Positions 46,635 to 54,349 of a stretch of DNA of 64,000 bases are shown piece after piece (position 1 is the first letter of the stretch; every line of letters starts with the position of its first letter). A program made the position numbers and the translations under genes. Below the pieces are notes generated by a model, which ran no database searches, had not been told where the DNA came from, and saw only the letters and a list, made by a program, of their open reading frames with translations. The DNA is from Anoxybacillus tengchongensis (GTDB lineage: Bacteria; Bacillota; Bacilli; Bacillales; Anoxybacillaceae). The stretch is taken from the NCBI RefSeq assembly GCF_014201585.1, contig NZ_JACHES010000004.1, positions 165,955 through 229,954 on the forward strand. Reading direction: 5' to 3'.

Positions 46635-48080
46635 TCACATATTTGGATGTGGACGAATAGAAATCGTTTGATACGCTGTAAAAAACTCAATGGCCGCTTG
46701 CCCTTGTTCACGCGTACCTGAGCTTGATTGCTTCATCCCGCCAAACGGTGCTTGCGGTTCTGCACCTCCTGTTTCACCGTTCACTTGCACCATGCCTGCT
46801 TCGATATGTTCAATAAAGTAAAGCGCTTTCGATAAGTCGTTTGTAAATAGCGAAGCACTTAAACCGTAAATGCTGTCGTTTGCCATGTCAATTGCTTCAT
46901 CAATAGATGCTGCTTCTACAATTGACAACACAGGCCCAAATATTTCTTCTCTCGCGATGACAGCGTGATGAGAAACAGAGTCAAATACAGTTGGCTCAAT
47001 ATACCAACCTATATCATCGCTAGCACCTCCCCCGACAAGCAACCGCCCTTCTCGTCTTCCAATATGGATATAGCGCTGAACGGTTTCAAATTGTCCTTTC
47101 GAAACAACCGGTCCCATCGTCACTTGATCATTCATCCCATTGCCGACACGAATGCGTTTCACATGTTCAATCACACGTTCTCGAAATACGTCCATGACTT
47201 CTTTTTCAACAAATACCCGACTCGTTGCTGTACAACGTTGCCCAGTTTGTTTCATCGCCCCTTCCACGACAAGTCGAGCAGCAAAATCGACATCTGCATC
47301 ACTTAAAACGATGGCTGGATTTTTCCCACCGAGCTCAAGTTGATATTTTGCCCCACGAGCTGCCGCTTTTTTCGCAATTTCACTACCAATCGCATTCGAA
47401 CCAGTAAACGTAATTGCATCGACCCCATCATGCTCAACAATCGCATCGCCAATGGAACTACCGCGACCAACAACTAAGTTTAAAACACCTGGGGGTAGCC
47501 CCGCGTCTGCAAACAATTCAACAATGCGAGCACCAGTCGCACTTGCTTCTAGCGCGGGCTTAAATACGACTGTATTACCGTAAACGAGAGCAGGAGCGAT
47601 TTTCCATATCGGAATGGCGAGCGGAAAATTCCACGGAGCAATGACTGCGACAACACCGACAGGCACACGCTTCGTAAAAAATAAATTTTTAGCATCAAAC
47701 GACGGTAGCACTTCACCTATTTTTCGCAATCCTTCCCCGGCGTAATAACGTAAAATGGCTGCGCTGCGATACACTTCTCCTTTCGTTTCAGCAAAACGTT
47801 TCCCCATTTCTTTTGTAGCCAATTGTGCCAATTCATCCGCGTGTTGCTCAAATAAATAAGCGACTTTTTGTAAGTACGCCCCGCGCTCCGGGGCAGCGGT
47901 TTGGGCCCACGTTTTCTTTGCTTTCGCTGCCGCAAGCACCGCCTCATTTACGTCATGAACAGATGAACCAGCGACAACGGCAATAAGTTCTTTTTTGTCT
48001 GCCGGATTGTAGCGTTCAATTATTTCATTTTTTCCTTCGATCCATTGTCCATCGATATAATTTTTCACTTCCCGCATCAT
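46635..48080 (-). CDS. Semialdehyde dehydrogenase
   Basis: ALDH-superfamily enzyme of 481 aa close in style to succinate-, glutarate- and 2-oxoglutarate-semialdehyde dehydrogenases: PWNFPLAIPIWK, LELGGKNPAIV, TGQRCTATSR and the ending GGMKQSSSGTREQG. In this operon it may oxidise glutarate semialdehyde to glutarate (inference). The start overlaps the aminotransferase stop (ATGA). Confidence 0.83.
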   Translation of the reverse strand: MMREVKNYIDGQWIEGKNEIIERYNPADKKELIAVVAGSSVHDVNEAVLAAAKAKKTWAQTAAPERGAYLQKVAYLFEQHADELAQLATKEMGKRFAETKGEVYRSAAILRYYAGEGLRKIGEVLPSFDAKNLFFTKRVPVGVVAVIAPWNFPLAIPIWKIAPALVYGNTVVFKPALEASATGARIVELFADAGLPPGVLNLVVGRGSSIGDAIVEHDGVDAITFTGSNAIGSEIAKKAAARGAKYQLELGGKNPAIVLSDADVDFAARLVVEGAMKQTGQRCTATSRVFVEKEVMDVFRERVIEHVKRIRVGNGMNDQVTMGPVVSKGQFETVQRYIHIGRREGRLLVGGGASDDIGWYIEPTVFDSVSHHAVIAREEIFGPVLSIVEAASIDEAIDMANDSIYGLSASLFTNDLSKALYFIEHIEAGMVQVNGETGGAEPQAPFGGMKQSSSGTREQGQAAIEFFTAYQTISIRPHPNM

Positions 48081-49378
48081 TTCACCACCTTTTGTTGTAC
48101 GTCCGCTAGTAAGTCGCGCAAAATGGAAAATCCGCGCTCTAACTGTTCATCCGTCATGACAAGCGGAGGTAAAAAGCGAACGACGTTGCTATACAATCCA
48201 GCACTTAAAAAAATCGCCCCACGCTTCCACGCTTGAGAAACAATATGTGCCGTTTGTTCTTTGGCCGGCGTTTTTTTCTCACGATCTGTCACAAGCTCGA
48301 TCGCACACATCGCTCCAAGCCCACGTACATCCCCAATGATGTCAAACTGCTGCTTCATTTCTGTTAACAGCATCATCATTTTTTCACCCAAATGACGTGC
48401 GCGCTCAATGAGCTGTTCTTCTTCGATCACATCTAAAACAGCTAATGCAGCGGCACATGCAAGTGGACTTCCAGAAAACGTGCCGCCAAGTTGGCCAACT
48501 TCTGGTGCATCCATCATTTCACTTCGGCCAACGACCGCACTAATCGGCACACCCGCTCCCATTGACTTTGACAACGTCATTAAATCAGGCGCGACTCCAA
48601 AGTGCTCCATCGCAAACATGCGACCTGTTCGCGCAAAACCCGTTTGGATTTCATCCGCAATCATGACAATGCCGTGTTCATCACAAATACGCCGCACGGC
48701 TTGCATAAATGTTGCAGATGGAACGACAAATCCTCCTTCTCCTTGAACGGGCTCGATAATGATTGCTGCCACGTGATCAGGTGCCACTTCAGCGACGAAA
48801 AATTGTTGCAATGCTTCAATGAGTCGTTCATCCACTTCATCTGCTGTTTGACCGTTTGCACGGTAATAGTATGGATATGGAAATTTATAAACTTCTGGTG
48901 CGAACGGACCGAACCCTTTTTTATACGGCATGACTTTACTTGTCAGCGACATCGTCAGTAGCGTCCGACCATGGTATCCCCCTGTAAACGACACAATCGC
49001 AGGACGACCCGTATATTTCCTTGCAATTTTCACGGCATTTTCGACTGCTTCTGCACCACTATTTAAAAAGATCGTTTTTTTCGGAAAATCGCCCGGTGTT
49101 AACTGATTCAATTTTTCTGCTAATAACACATACGATTCATACGGTGTGACATGAAAACATGGATGAATAAACGCTGCTACTTGCTGCTGGATAGCAGCAA
49201 CGACTTTCGGATGACAATGTCCGACGTTTTGTACGCCAATTCCTCCTGCAAAGTCAATGTATTCGCGATCGTCTATGTCGCGAATGATTGCCCCCTTCGC
49301 TTCTTTAATAAAAATTTCTGTTACATTATACGGGGCTCGCGCAACTGCCTCTCTTCTGCGTTCCATCCAATTCGACAT
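48077..49378 (-). CDS. Class-III aminotransferase, GabT/DavT-like
   Basis: PLP transaminase of 433 aa related to 4-aminobutyrate and 5-aminovalerate aminotransferases. Cofactor region NSGAEAVENAVKIARKYTGR, SFTGGYHGRT, IADEIQTGFARTG and the Schiff-base lysine in TLSKSMGAG are present. It heads the six-gene operon behind a promoter and a leader terminator. In the proposed route it would act on 2-aminoadipate; GABA or 5-aminovalerate are equally in line with the family. Ribosome site GGAGGAGAG. Confidence 0.85.
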   Translation of the reverse strand: MSNWMERRREAVARAPYNVTEIFIKEAKGAIIRDIDDREYIDFAGGIGVQNVGHCHPKVVAAIQQQVAAFIHPCFHVTPYESYVLLAEKLNQLTPGDFPKKTIFLNSGAEAVENAVKIARKYTGRPAIVSFTGGYHGRTLLTMSLTSKVMPYKKGFGPFAPEVYKFPYPYYYRANGQTADEVDERLIEALQQFFVAEVAPDHVAAIIIEPVQGEGGFVVPSATFMQAVRRICDEHGIVMIADEIQTGFARTGRMFAMEHFGVAPDLMTLSKSMGAGVPISAVVGRSEMMDAPEVGQLGGTFSGSPLACAAALAVLDVIEEEQLIERARHLGEKMMMLLTEMKQQFDIIGDVRGLGAMCAIELVTDREKKTPAKEQTAHIVSQAWKRGAIFLSAGLYSNVVRFLPPLVMTDEQLERGFSILRDLLADVQQKVVK

Positions 49379-49512
49379 TATCTCTCCTCCTTCGACAAAT
49401 AAAAAGCCAGTTTAATCATCGTGATGACACAATGACTAAACTGGCTGGTGCTTATGTGCTTCTCGTCGATGAGACGAGTAAAATAAGCTCCACAGTTTTT
49501 TTGCTTATTTGC
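49379..49512 (-). ncRNA. Leader with transcription attenuator before the lysine operon
   Basis: Transcript leader of about 130 nt. From 5' to 3' on the minus strand: AAATAAGC (49503-49510), GCTTATTT (49481-49488) and ATAAGC (49450-49455) can pair 1:2 or 2:3. CTCGTC and GACGAG form a small stem within. An AAACTG at 49493-49498 can pair with CAGTTT of the terminator arm (49438-49443), making an antiterminator. The terminator lies at 49400-49446, before the ribosome site. Not recognised as a known riboswitch class. Confidence 0.55.
49400..49446 (-). terminator. Leader terminator of the lysine operon
   Basis: On the minus strand AGCCAGTTTA and TAAACTGGCT form a 10-bp stem followed by TTTTTATTT, between the promoter and the aminotransferase ribosome site. 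Confidence 0.85.
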
Positions 49513-49517
49513 CTCTA

Positions 49518-49546
49518 TTTTAAGACAATCTTTTTCTTTTTGTCAA
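49518..49546 (-). promoter_or_regulatory. Promoter of the lysine operon
   Basis: On the minus strand TTGACA, a 17-bp spacer and TTAAAA (or TAAAAT at 18 bp). Confidence 0.7.
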
Positions 49547-49568
49547 ACTATTTTTAAAATAAAAAATA

Positions 49569-49597
49569 TTTACAAAATAAACATGTTGTTTTATACT
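49569..49597 (+). promoter_or_regulatory. Promoter of the CoA-transferase operon
   Basis: TTTACA, exactly 17 bp, and TATACT. It is divergent from the lysine-operon promoter; the two -35 boxes are 22 bp apart. Confidence 0.75.
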
Positions 49598-49603
49598 GAA
49601 AGT

Positions 49604-49767
49604 AGCTAACCCCACCAAACAACGAACCGTTTGGCTTCGGGTAGCACAACGTCACTATTTCTTAAAGAACTGTTCCGATTCGACCGACTTTTCTTTTCGA
49701 AAGGCACGCTCGAATCGTTCATGCCAGTTCCTTTCCTATATGTTTTTAGGAAGGGACTGGTTTTTTT
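49604..49767 (+). ncRNA. Leader with transcription attenuator before the CoA-transferase operon
   Basis: Leader of about 160 nt. GCTAACCC (49605-49612) pairs with GGGTAGC (49639-49645) around an inner stem CCAAAC/GTTTGG. CGATTCGA (49676-49683) pairs with TCGAATCG (49710-49717). AAAGAACTG (49664-49672) can pair with CAGTTCCTTT (49725-49734), which is the 5' arm of the terminator, so an antiterminator is possible. I do not recognise a known riboswitch. Confidence 0.55.
49724..49767 (+). terminator. Leader terminator of the CoA-transferase operon
   Basis: CCAGTTCCTTTCCTA and TAGGAAGGGACTGG form a 14-bp stem followed by seven T, ahead of the ribosome site GGAGGTGA. Confidence 0.88.
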
Positions 49768-49792
49768 ATTATAAAAGTATGGAGGTGAACAA

Positions 49793-50950
49793 ATGACGGG
49801 GGCTCTAGATGGCATTCGTGTTCTTGATTTAACGCGCGTTCTTGCAGGTCCATATGCCACGATGATTTTAGGTGATCTTGGGGCAGACGTCATTAAAGTT
49901 GAAGCACCCGGTGGATCGGATGATACACGATTTTGGGGACCACCGTTCCAAAACGGCATGAGCGCTTACTATGCAGCTGTCAATCGAAATAAGCAAAGCA
50001 TGACTGTCAATTTAAAAGAAGAAAGCGGGAAAGAAACGATTCGTCAACTCGCACAAACAGCCGATGTCATCATTCACAATTTTAAAACCGGAACGATGGA
50101 ACGGCTCGGACTTGGATATGATGATTTATCCTCCATCAATCCGAAACTCATTTACTGTTCCATTACCGGATTTGGTGAGACGGGGCCATATCGCCATTTA
50201 GCTGGCTACGATTATATCATTCAAGCGATGAGTGGTTGGATGAGTATTAACGGTACAGAACATTCCGGTCCGTTAAAAGTCGGAGTCGCTGTCACAGATA
50301 TTTTCACAGGTTTATATGCCGCCATTGCCGTACAAGCAGCGCTCATTGCTCGGGAAAAAACAGGGAGCGGACAAAAAATTGACTTAAGTTTATTTGATTG
50401 CGCCATTAGCGCACTTGTCAACGTTGCATCGAACTATCTCATGTCTGACGAAGTGCCAAAGCCGTTAGGAAACGATCATCCGAATATCGTTCCGTATTCA
50501 ACGTATGAAGCAAAAGATGGTTTGCTTGTTGTCGCTGTCGGAAACGACCGACAATTTCAAGCATTATGTGAATTATTAGAAGATCAAGCAATTGGCGCAG
50601 ATGAACGGTTTCGAACAAATGCCGGTCGAGTCGCCCATCGTCATGAATTAAATCATCGCCTAAACAATGAGTTAAAAAAGAAAACACGCGCAGAATGGCA
50701 ACGATTATTTGAACAAAAAAGCATTCCTTGTGGTCCTGTGTATACGCTCGATCAAGTGTTCCAACATCCGCAGACGCTCGCACGCAATATGATTATTCGC
50801 ATGGATCACCCAGATGTCGGTGAGTTAAAACTTGTCGGAACACCGCTAAAGTTTTCACATACACCGGTCACATATCGATTAGCACCACCGCTCGCAGGAG
50901 AACATAACCATTTATTTATTGAAGGAGGAAGCAAACATGATGAACTTTGA
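49793..50950 (+). CDS. Class-III (CaiB/BaiF) CoA-transferase
   Basis: Family-III CoA-transferase of 385 aa. The catalytic aspartate is D169 in VGVAVTDIFTG, at the position typical of the family; RVLAGPYATMILGDLGADVIK and GFGETGPY are further marks. The family includes human SUGCT, which makes glutaryl-CoA from glutarate. With the neighbouring genes, glutarate is a plausible acceptor (inference). The ATG follows GGAGGTGA. It overlaps the acyl-CoA dehydrogenase by 14 bp. Confidence 0.85.
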   Translation: MTGALDGIRVLDLTRVLAGPYATMILGDLGADVIKVEAPGGSDDTRFWGPPFQNGMSAYYAAVNRNKQSMTVNLKEESGKETIRQLAQTADVIIHNFKTGTMERLGLGYDDLSSINPKLIYCSITGFGETGPYRHLAGYDYIIQAMSGWMSINGTEHSGPLKVGVAVTDIFTGLYAAIAVQAALIAREKTGSGQKIDLSLFDCAISALVNVASNYLMSDEVPKPLGNDHPNIVPYSTYEAKDGLLVVAVGNDRQFQALCELLEDQAIGADERFRTNAGRVAHRHELNHRLNNELKKKTRAEWQRLFEQKSIPCGPVYTLDQVFQHPQTLARNMIIRMDHPDVGELKLVGTPLKFSHTPVTYRLAPPLAGEHNHLFIEGGSKHDEL

Positions 50951-52130
50951 TTTCACACAAGAACAAGAAATGTTAAGACAAACCGTAAGAAAATTTGTTG
51001 ATAAAGAAATTTTACCTCATATGAAGGAATGGGATGAACGAGGCTATTTTGATCCGAACATTTTGAAGCGTTTAGCGGAATTAGACTTAATGGGTGTATG
51101 TATCCCTGAACAATATGGTGGAATGGGGATGGATTACAATTCGTTAGCTATTGTTTGTGAAGAGCTAGAACGTGGGGATACAGCATTTCGCACCGCTGTT
51201 TCTGTCCATATCGGGCTCAATAGTTTAACGTTACTTCAATGGGGAACGGAGGAGCAAAAACAAAAGTATCTCGTCCCACAAGCAAAAGGAGAAAAAATTG
51301 GTGCGTTCGGATTAACCGAGCCAAACGCTGGTTCAGATGTTGCAGCTATTTCGACAACAGCTGTGCGTGATGGAGATGACTACATTTTAAACGGTCAAAA
51401 AACGTGGATTTCGCTTTGTGACATCGCTGACCATTTTATCGTTTTTGCTTACACAGACAAATCGAAAAAACATCGTGGCATTTCTGCTTTTATCGTTGAA
51501 CGCACGATGCCCGGTTTTTCATCGCGTGCCATTAAAGGAAAGCTCGGCATTCGCGCAGGCAATACAGGCGAGTTATTTTTCGACAACGTACGCGTCCCGA
51601 AAGAAAATTTGCTTGGAGAAGAAGGAGAAGGATTTAAAATTGCCATGTCCGCGCTCGATAATGGACGATTTACTGTTGCCGCCGGAGCGTGCGGCTTAAT
51701 TATGGCTTGTTTAGAGGCAAGCGTGAAATATTGTCACGAACGAAAAACGTTCGGAAAAGAAATTGGTCGTCATCAACTCGTACAACAAATGATCGCAAAT
51801 ATGGAAGCAGGCTTACAAATGAGCCGCTTGCTCGTGTATAAAGCAGGGTTTTTAAAAAATAAAGGAAGACGAAATACGCGCGAAACATCATTAGCAAAAT
51901 GGATGGCGTGCGACTTTGCCAACAAAGCGGCTGACGATGCCGTACAAATTCACGGGGCATATGGCTATTCAAATGAATATCCAGTCGAACGATATTTACG
52001 CAACTCCAAAGCTCCTGTCATTTACGAAGGAACGCGCGAAATTCATACGATTATGCAAGCAGAGTACGTCCTTGGCTATCGTCAAGACAAACCGCTCCGA
52101 AACATGCTTCCAGCTTGGGAAGAAAAATAG
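50937..52130 (+). CDS. Acyl-CoA dehydrogenase (candidate glutaryl-CoA dehydrogenase)
   Basis: FAD acyl-CoA dehydrogenase of 397 aa and typical length. Marks are GAFGLTEPNAGSDVAAI, WISLCDIADHFIVFA, VQIHGAYGYSNEYPVER and the catalytic Glu near 364 in VIYEGTREIHT. It passes electrons to an ETF. Linked to a SUGCT-like transferase, it could convert glutaryl-CoA to crotonyl-CoA, but the sequence alone does not separate it from short-chain enzymes. ATG 50937 follows AAGGAGG. Confidence 0.85.
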   Translation: MMNFDFTQEQEMLRQTVRKFVDKEILPHMKEWDERGYFDPNILKRLAELDLMGVCIPEQYGGMGMDYNSLAIVCEELERGDTAFRTAVSVHIGLNSLTLLQWGTEEQKQKYLVPQAKGEKIGAFGLTEPNAGSDVAAISTTAVRDGDDYILNGQKTWISLCDIADHFIVFAYTDKSKKHRGISAFIVERTMPGFSSRAIKGKLGIRAGNTGELFFDNVRVPKENLLGEEGEGFKIAMSALDNGRFTVAAGACGLIMACLEASVKYCHERKTFGKEIGRHQLVQQMIANMEAGLQMSRLLVYKAGFLKNKGRRNTRETSLAKWMACDFANKAADDAVQIHGAYGYSNEYPVERYLRNSKAPVIYEGTREIHTIMQAEYVLGYRQDKPLRNMLPAWEEK

Positions 52131-52156
52131 AAGGTGCCCAACGCACCTTCTATTTT
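52123..52156. terminator. Bidirectional terminator
   Basis: ATAGAAGGTGC and GCACCTTCTAT form a perfect stem flanked by A and T runs, between the convergent acyl-CoA dehydrogenase and DUF3870 genes. Confidence 0.92.
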
Positions 52157-52476
52157 TCTGTATGCATCTTTTCTTCTAGTTTACAATATTGTTTATACAA
52201 ATCTTTTAATGCTGCACATAGCGCTTGGTTTGCCTTTCCTAAATATCCTTCGTGCAATTGAGCAAGCGGCTCGTCGATTCCATCTTTTAACGAATGACCT
52301 TTTAATAACCGTGCCACATAATCACGACCGTGCTCTGTCGCTAACGTACAAGAAGCATCAACGATGACGCCATACTTTTTATCTACTTCAGCCGTAATCG
52401 TAAGTGTATCAAACACGCTTTTTGCTGCCATTCCTGAAGGCAATCGCGCATGACCGGCAATAAATTGCGTATTCAT
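52150..52476 (-). CDS. DUF3870 protein
   Basis: Protein of 108 aa of the DUF3870 family (opening FIAGHARLPSGMAAK, middle VIVDASCTLAT, end GYLGKANQALCAALKDLY). The family has no known function but tends to occur near amino-acid or CoA-ester catabolic genes. The ribosome site is GGGGAAGGA. It may be a small accessory protein of the neighbouring pathway. Confidence 0.7.
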   Translation of the reverse strand: MNTQFIAGHARLPSGMAAKSVFDTLTITAEVDKKYGVIVDASCTLATEHGRDYVARLLKGHSLKDGIDEPLAQLHEGYLGKANQALCAALKDLYKQYCKLEEKMHTEK

Positions 52477-52559
52477 TCCTTCCCCCCCATCATCCCTTTA
52501 CTTCCTAATTATAATGGAGGCTTGTGTGATTGTTATAAACAACTTTTCGACAAAATCAG

Positions 52560-54227
52560 CTAAATTTTCATAATTCCGCCTGTGCTTGCGGATGTTACGA
52601 GTTTTGAATAACGTGCTAAGTAGCCTGTTTTCACTTTTGGTTCAAACTCTTTCCAGCTTGCTTTTCGCTTTTCCCACTCCTCTTCTGGAACGAGGACGTC
52701 AATTGTTCGCTTCACAATATCAATGACAATATGATCCCCATTTTGTACAAAAGCGATTGGACCACCTTCAGCTGCTTCAGGGGATACGTGTCCGATGGAT
52801 AAGCCTCGAGATGCGCCAGAGAAACGACCGTCCGTAATGAGTGCTACTTTCGTGCCTAATCCCATACCGACGATTTGCGATGTCGGCGCTAACATTTCTG
52901 GCATGCCCGGTCCGCCTTTTGGTCCTTCATAACGAATGATGACGACATGGCCCGGTTGTACTTTTCCTGCCGCAATGCCTTCTAGTGCTTCCTCTTGAGA
53001 ATCAAATACGATCGCTGGTCCTTCGTGGCGTGTAATACCACCTTGAATGCCGCCTGTTTTAATAATCGCACCATCTGGGGCTAAATTGCCAAACAATACA
53101 GCCAGTCCGCCTGTTTCTGAATACGGATTGTCAATCGGACGAATGACTTCATAGTTTTTCACTTCACACCCTGCAATGTTTTCACCGAGCGTTTTTCCCG
53201 ACACCGTCAATGCATCTAAATGAAGCGTACCTTCTTTTTTCGACAATTCATGTAATACAGCAGACACTCCACCTGCTTCATGTAAGTCTTCAATATGCAT
53301 ATCGGACGCTGGAGCGAGTTTCGCTAAATGTGGTACGCGGGCCGCAACTTCATTAATGCGCTCAAGCGGATAATGAATGCCTGCTTCGTTAGCAATAGCT
53401 AGCGTATGTAGAACCGTATTTGTTGAACCGCCAAGCGCCATGTCGAGCGCAAACGCGTTGTCAATAGCTTTTTCAGTTACAATATCGCGTGGTTTAATAT
53501 TATGTTCGATTAAATACATTAACTGTTGAGCAGAACGGCGAACAAATTCTTTTCGTGCCGGATCAATCGCTAAAATCGTACCGTTGCCGGGAAGCGCTAA
53601 ACCGAGTGCTTCAGCTAAGCAGTTCATTGAATTGGCTGTAAACATTCCTGAGCAAGAACCGCACGTTGGACAGCCGTACTGTTCCAACTCTTGTAACCCC
53701 TTTTCATCAATTTTCCCTGCTTGATATGCGCCAACGCCTTCAAATACAGACGAGAGAGAAATTTTTTTGCCATCGCTCGTGACTCCAGCCTTCATCGGTC
53801 CCCCGCTCACAAAAATGGTCGGAATGTTTAAACGCATCGCTGCCATCATCATACCAGGCGTAATTTTATCGCAGTTTGGAATGCAGACCATGCCATCAAA
53901 CCAATGGGCAGAGACGACTGTTTCAACAGAATCAGCGATAATCTCACGGCTCGGCAACGAATAGCGCATGCCGATATGCCCCATCGCGATGCCATCATCG
54001 ACTCCGATCGTATTCATTTCAAACGGTACCCCACCTGCTTCACGAATCGCTTCTTTGACGATTTTCCCAAACTCTTGTAAATGAACATGTCCTGGAATAA
54101 TATCAATATACGAATTGACGACGGCAATAAACGGTTTATGAAAATCTTCTTCTTTCACTCCTGCTGCGCGCAATAAACTGCGATGTGGTGCGCGATCGAA
54201 TCCTTTTTTAATCATATCGCTACGCAA
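52560..54227 (-). CDS. ilvD: Dihydroxy-acid dehydratase
   Basis: Iron-sulfur dehydratase of valine, isoleucine and CoA precursor synthesis (555 aa). Cluster cysteines are in CIPNCDK near residue 120 and [14 protein letters not shown] near 193. The sequence is almost identical to B. subtilis IlvD in [16 protein letters not shown]. The frame is open to 54272, but the site GGAGGG is seven bases before TTG 54227, and this matches the usual N-terminus. It is monocistronic, away from ilvBHC. Confidence 0.95.
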   Translation of the reverse strand: MRSDMIKKGFDRAPHRSLLRAAGVKEEDFHKPFIAVVNSYIDIIPGHVHLQEFGKIVKEAIREAGGVPFEMNTIGVDDGIAMGHIGMRYSLPSREIIADSVETVVSAHWFDGMVCIPNCDKITPGMMMAAMRLNIPTIFVSGGPMKAGVTSDGKKISLSSVFEGVGAYQAGKIDEKGLQELEQYGCPTCGSCSGMFTANSMNCLAEALGLALPGNGTILAIDPARKEFVRRSAQQLMYLIEHNIKPRDIVTEKAIDNAFALDMALGGSTNTVLHTLAIANEAGIHYPLERINEVAARVPHLAKLAPASDMHIEDLHEAGGVSAVLHELSKKEGTLHLDALTVSGKTLGENIAGCEVKNYEVIRPIDNPYSETGGLAVLFGNLAPDGAIIKTGGIQGGITRHEGPAIVFDSQEEALEGIAAGKVQPGHVVIIRYEGPKGGPGMPEMLAPTSQIVGMGLGTKVALITDGRFSGASRGLSIGHVSPEAAEGGPIAFVQNGDHIVIDIVKRTIDVLVPEEEWEKRKASWKEFEPKVKTGYLARYSKLVTSASTGGIMKI

Positions 54228-54262
54228 AGTAAATCCCTCCATCTTTTCTGAACTTGTTAAAC

Positions 54263-54292
54263 ATTGTAACACTTTTTTAAATAAAATGACAA
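54263..54292 (-). promoter_or_regulatory. Promoter of ilvD
   Basis: On the minus strand TTGTCA, an 18-bp spacer and TACAAT. A TTCAGAAAA and a TTTTTAGAATT nearby are weak partial matches to a CodY box. Confidence 0.6.
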
Positions 54293-54305
54293 TTCTAAAA
54301 ATACG

Positions 54306-54336
54306 AAAGGTGCCCTATCTTTATTAGGACACCTTG
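54306..54336 (-). terminator. Terminator of the glt operon
   Basis: On the minus strand AAGGTGTCCT and AGGGCACCTT pair, followed by TTTCGTATTTTT. Confidence 0.75.
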
Positions 54337-54349
54337 AGCGTTTTTGTTT

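Noticed and set aside
49379..49767. Known lysine riboswitch (L-box) or T-box in the lysine intergenic region
   Set aside because: Neither the L-box conserved segments nor the T-box core TGGNACCGCG is present on either strand.
54230..54300. CodY boxes at the ilvD promoter
   Set aside because: The best candidates differ at about five of fifteen positions, which is not convincing by eye.
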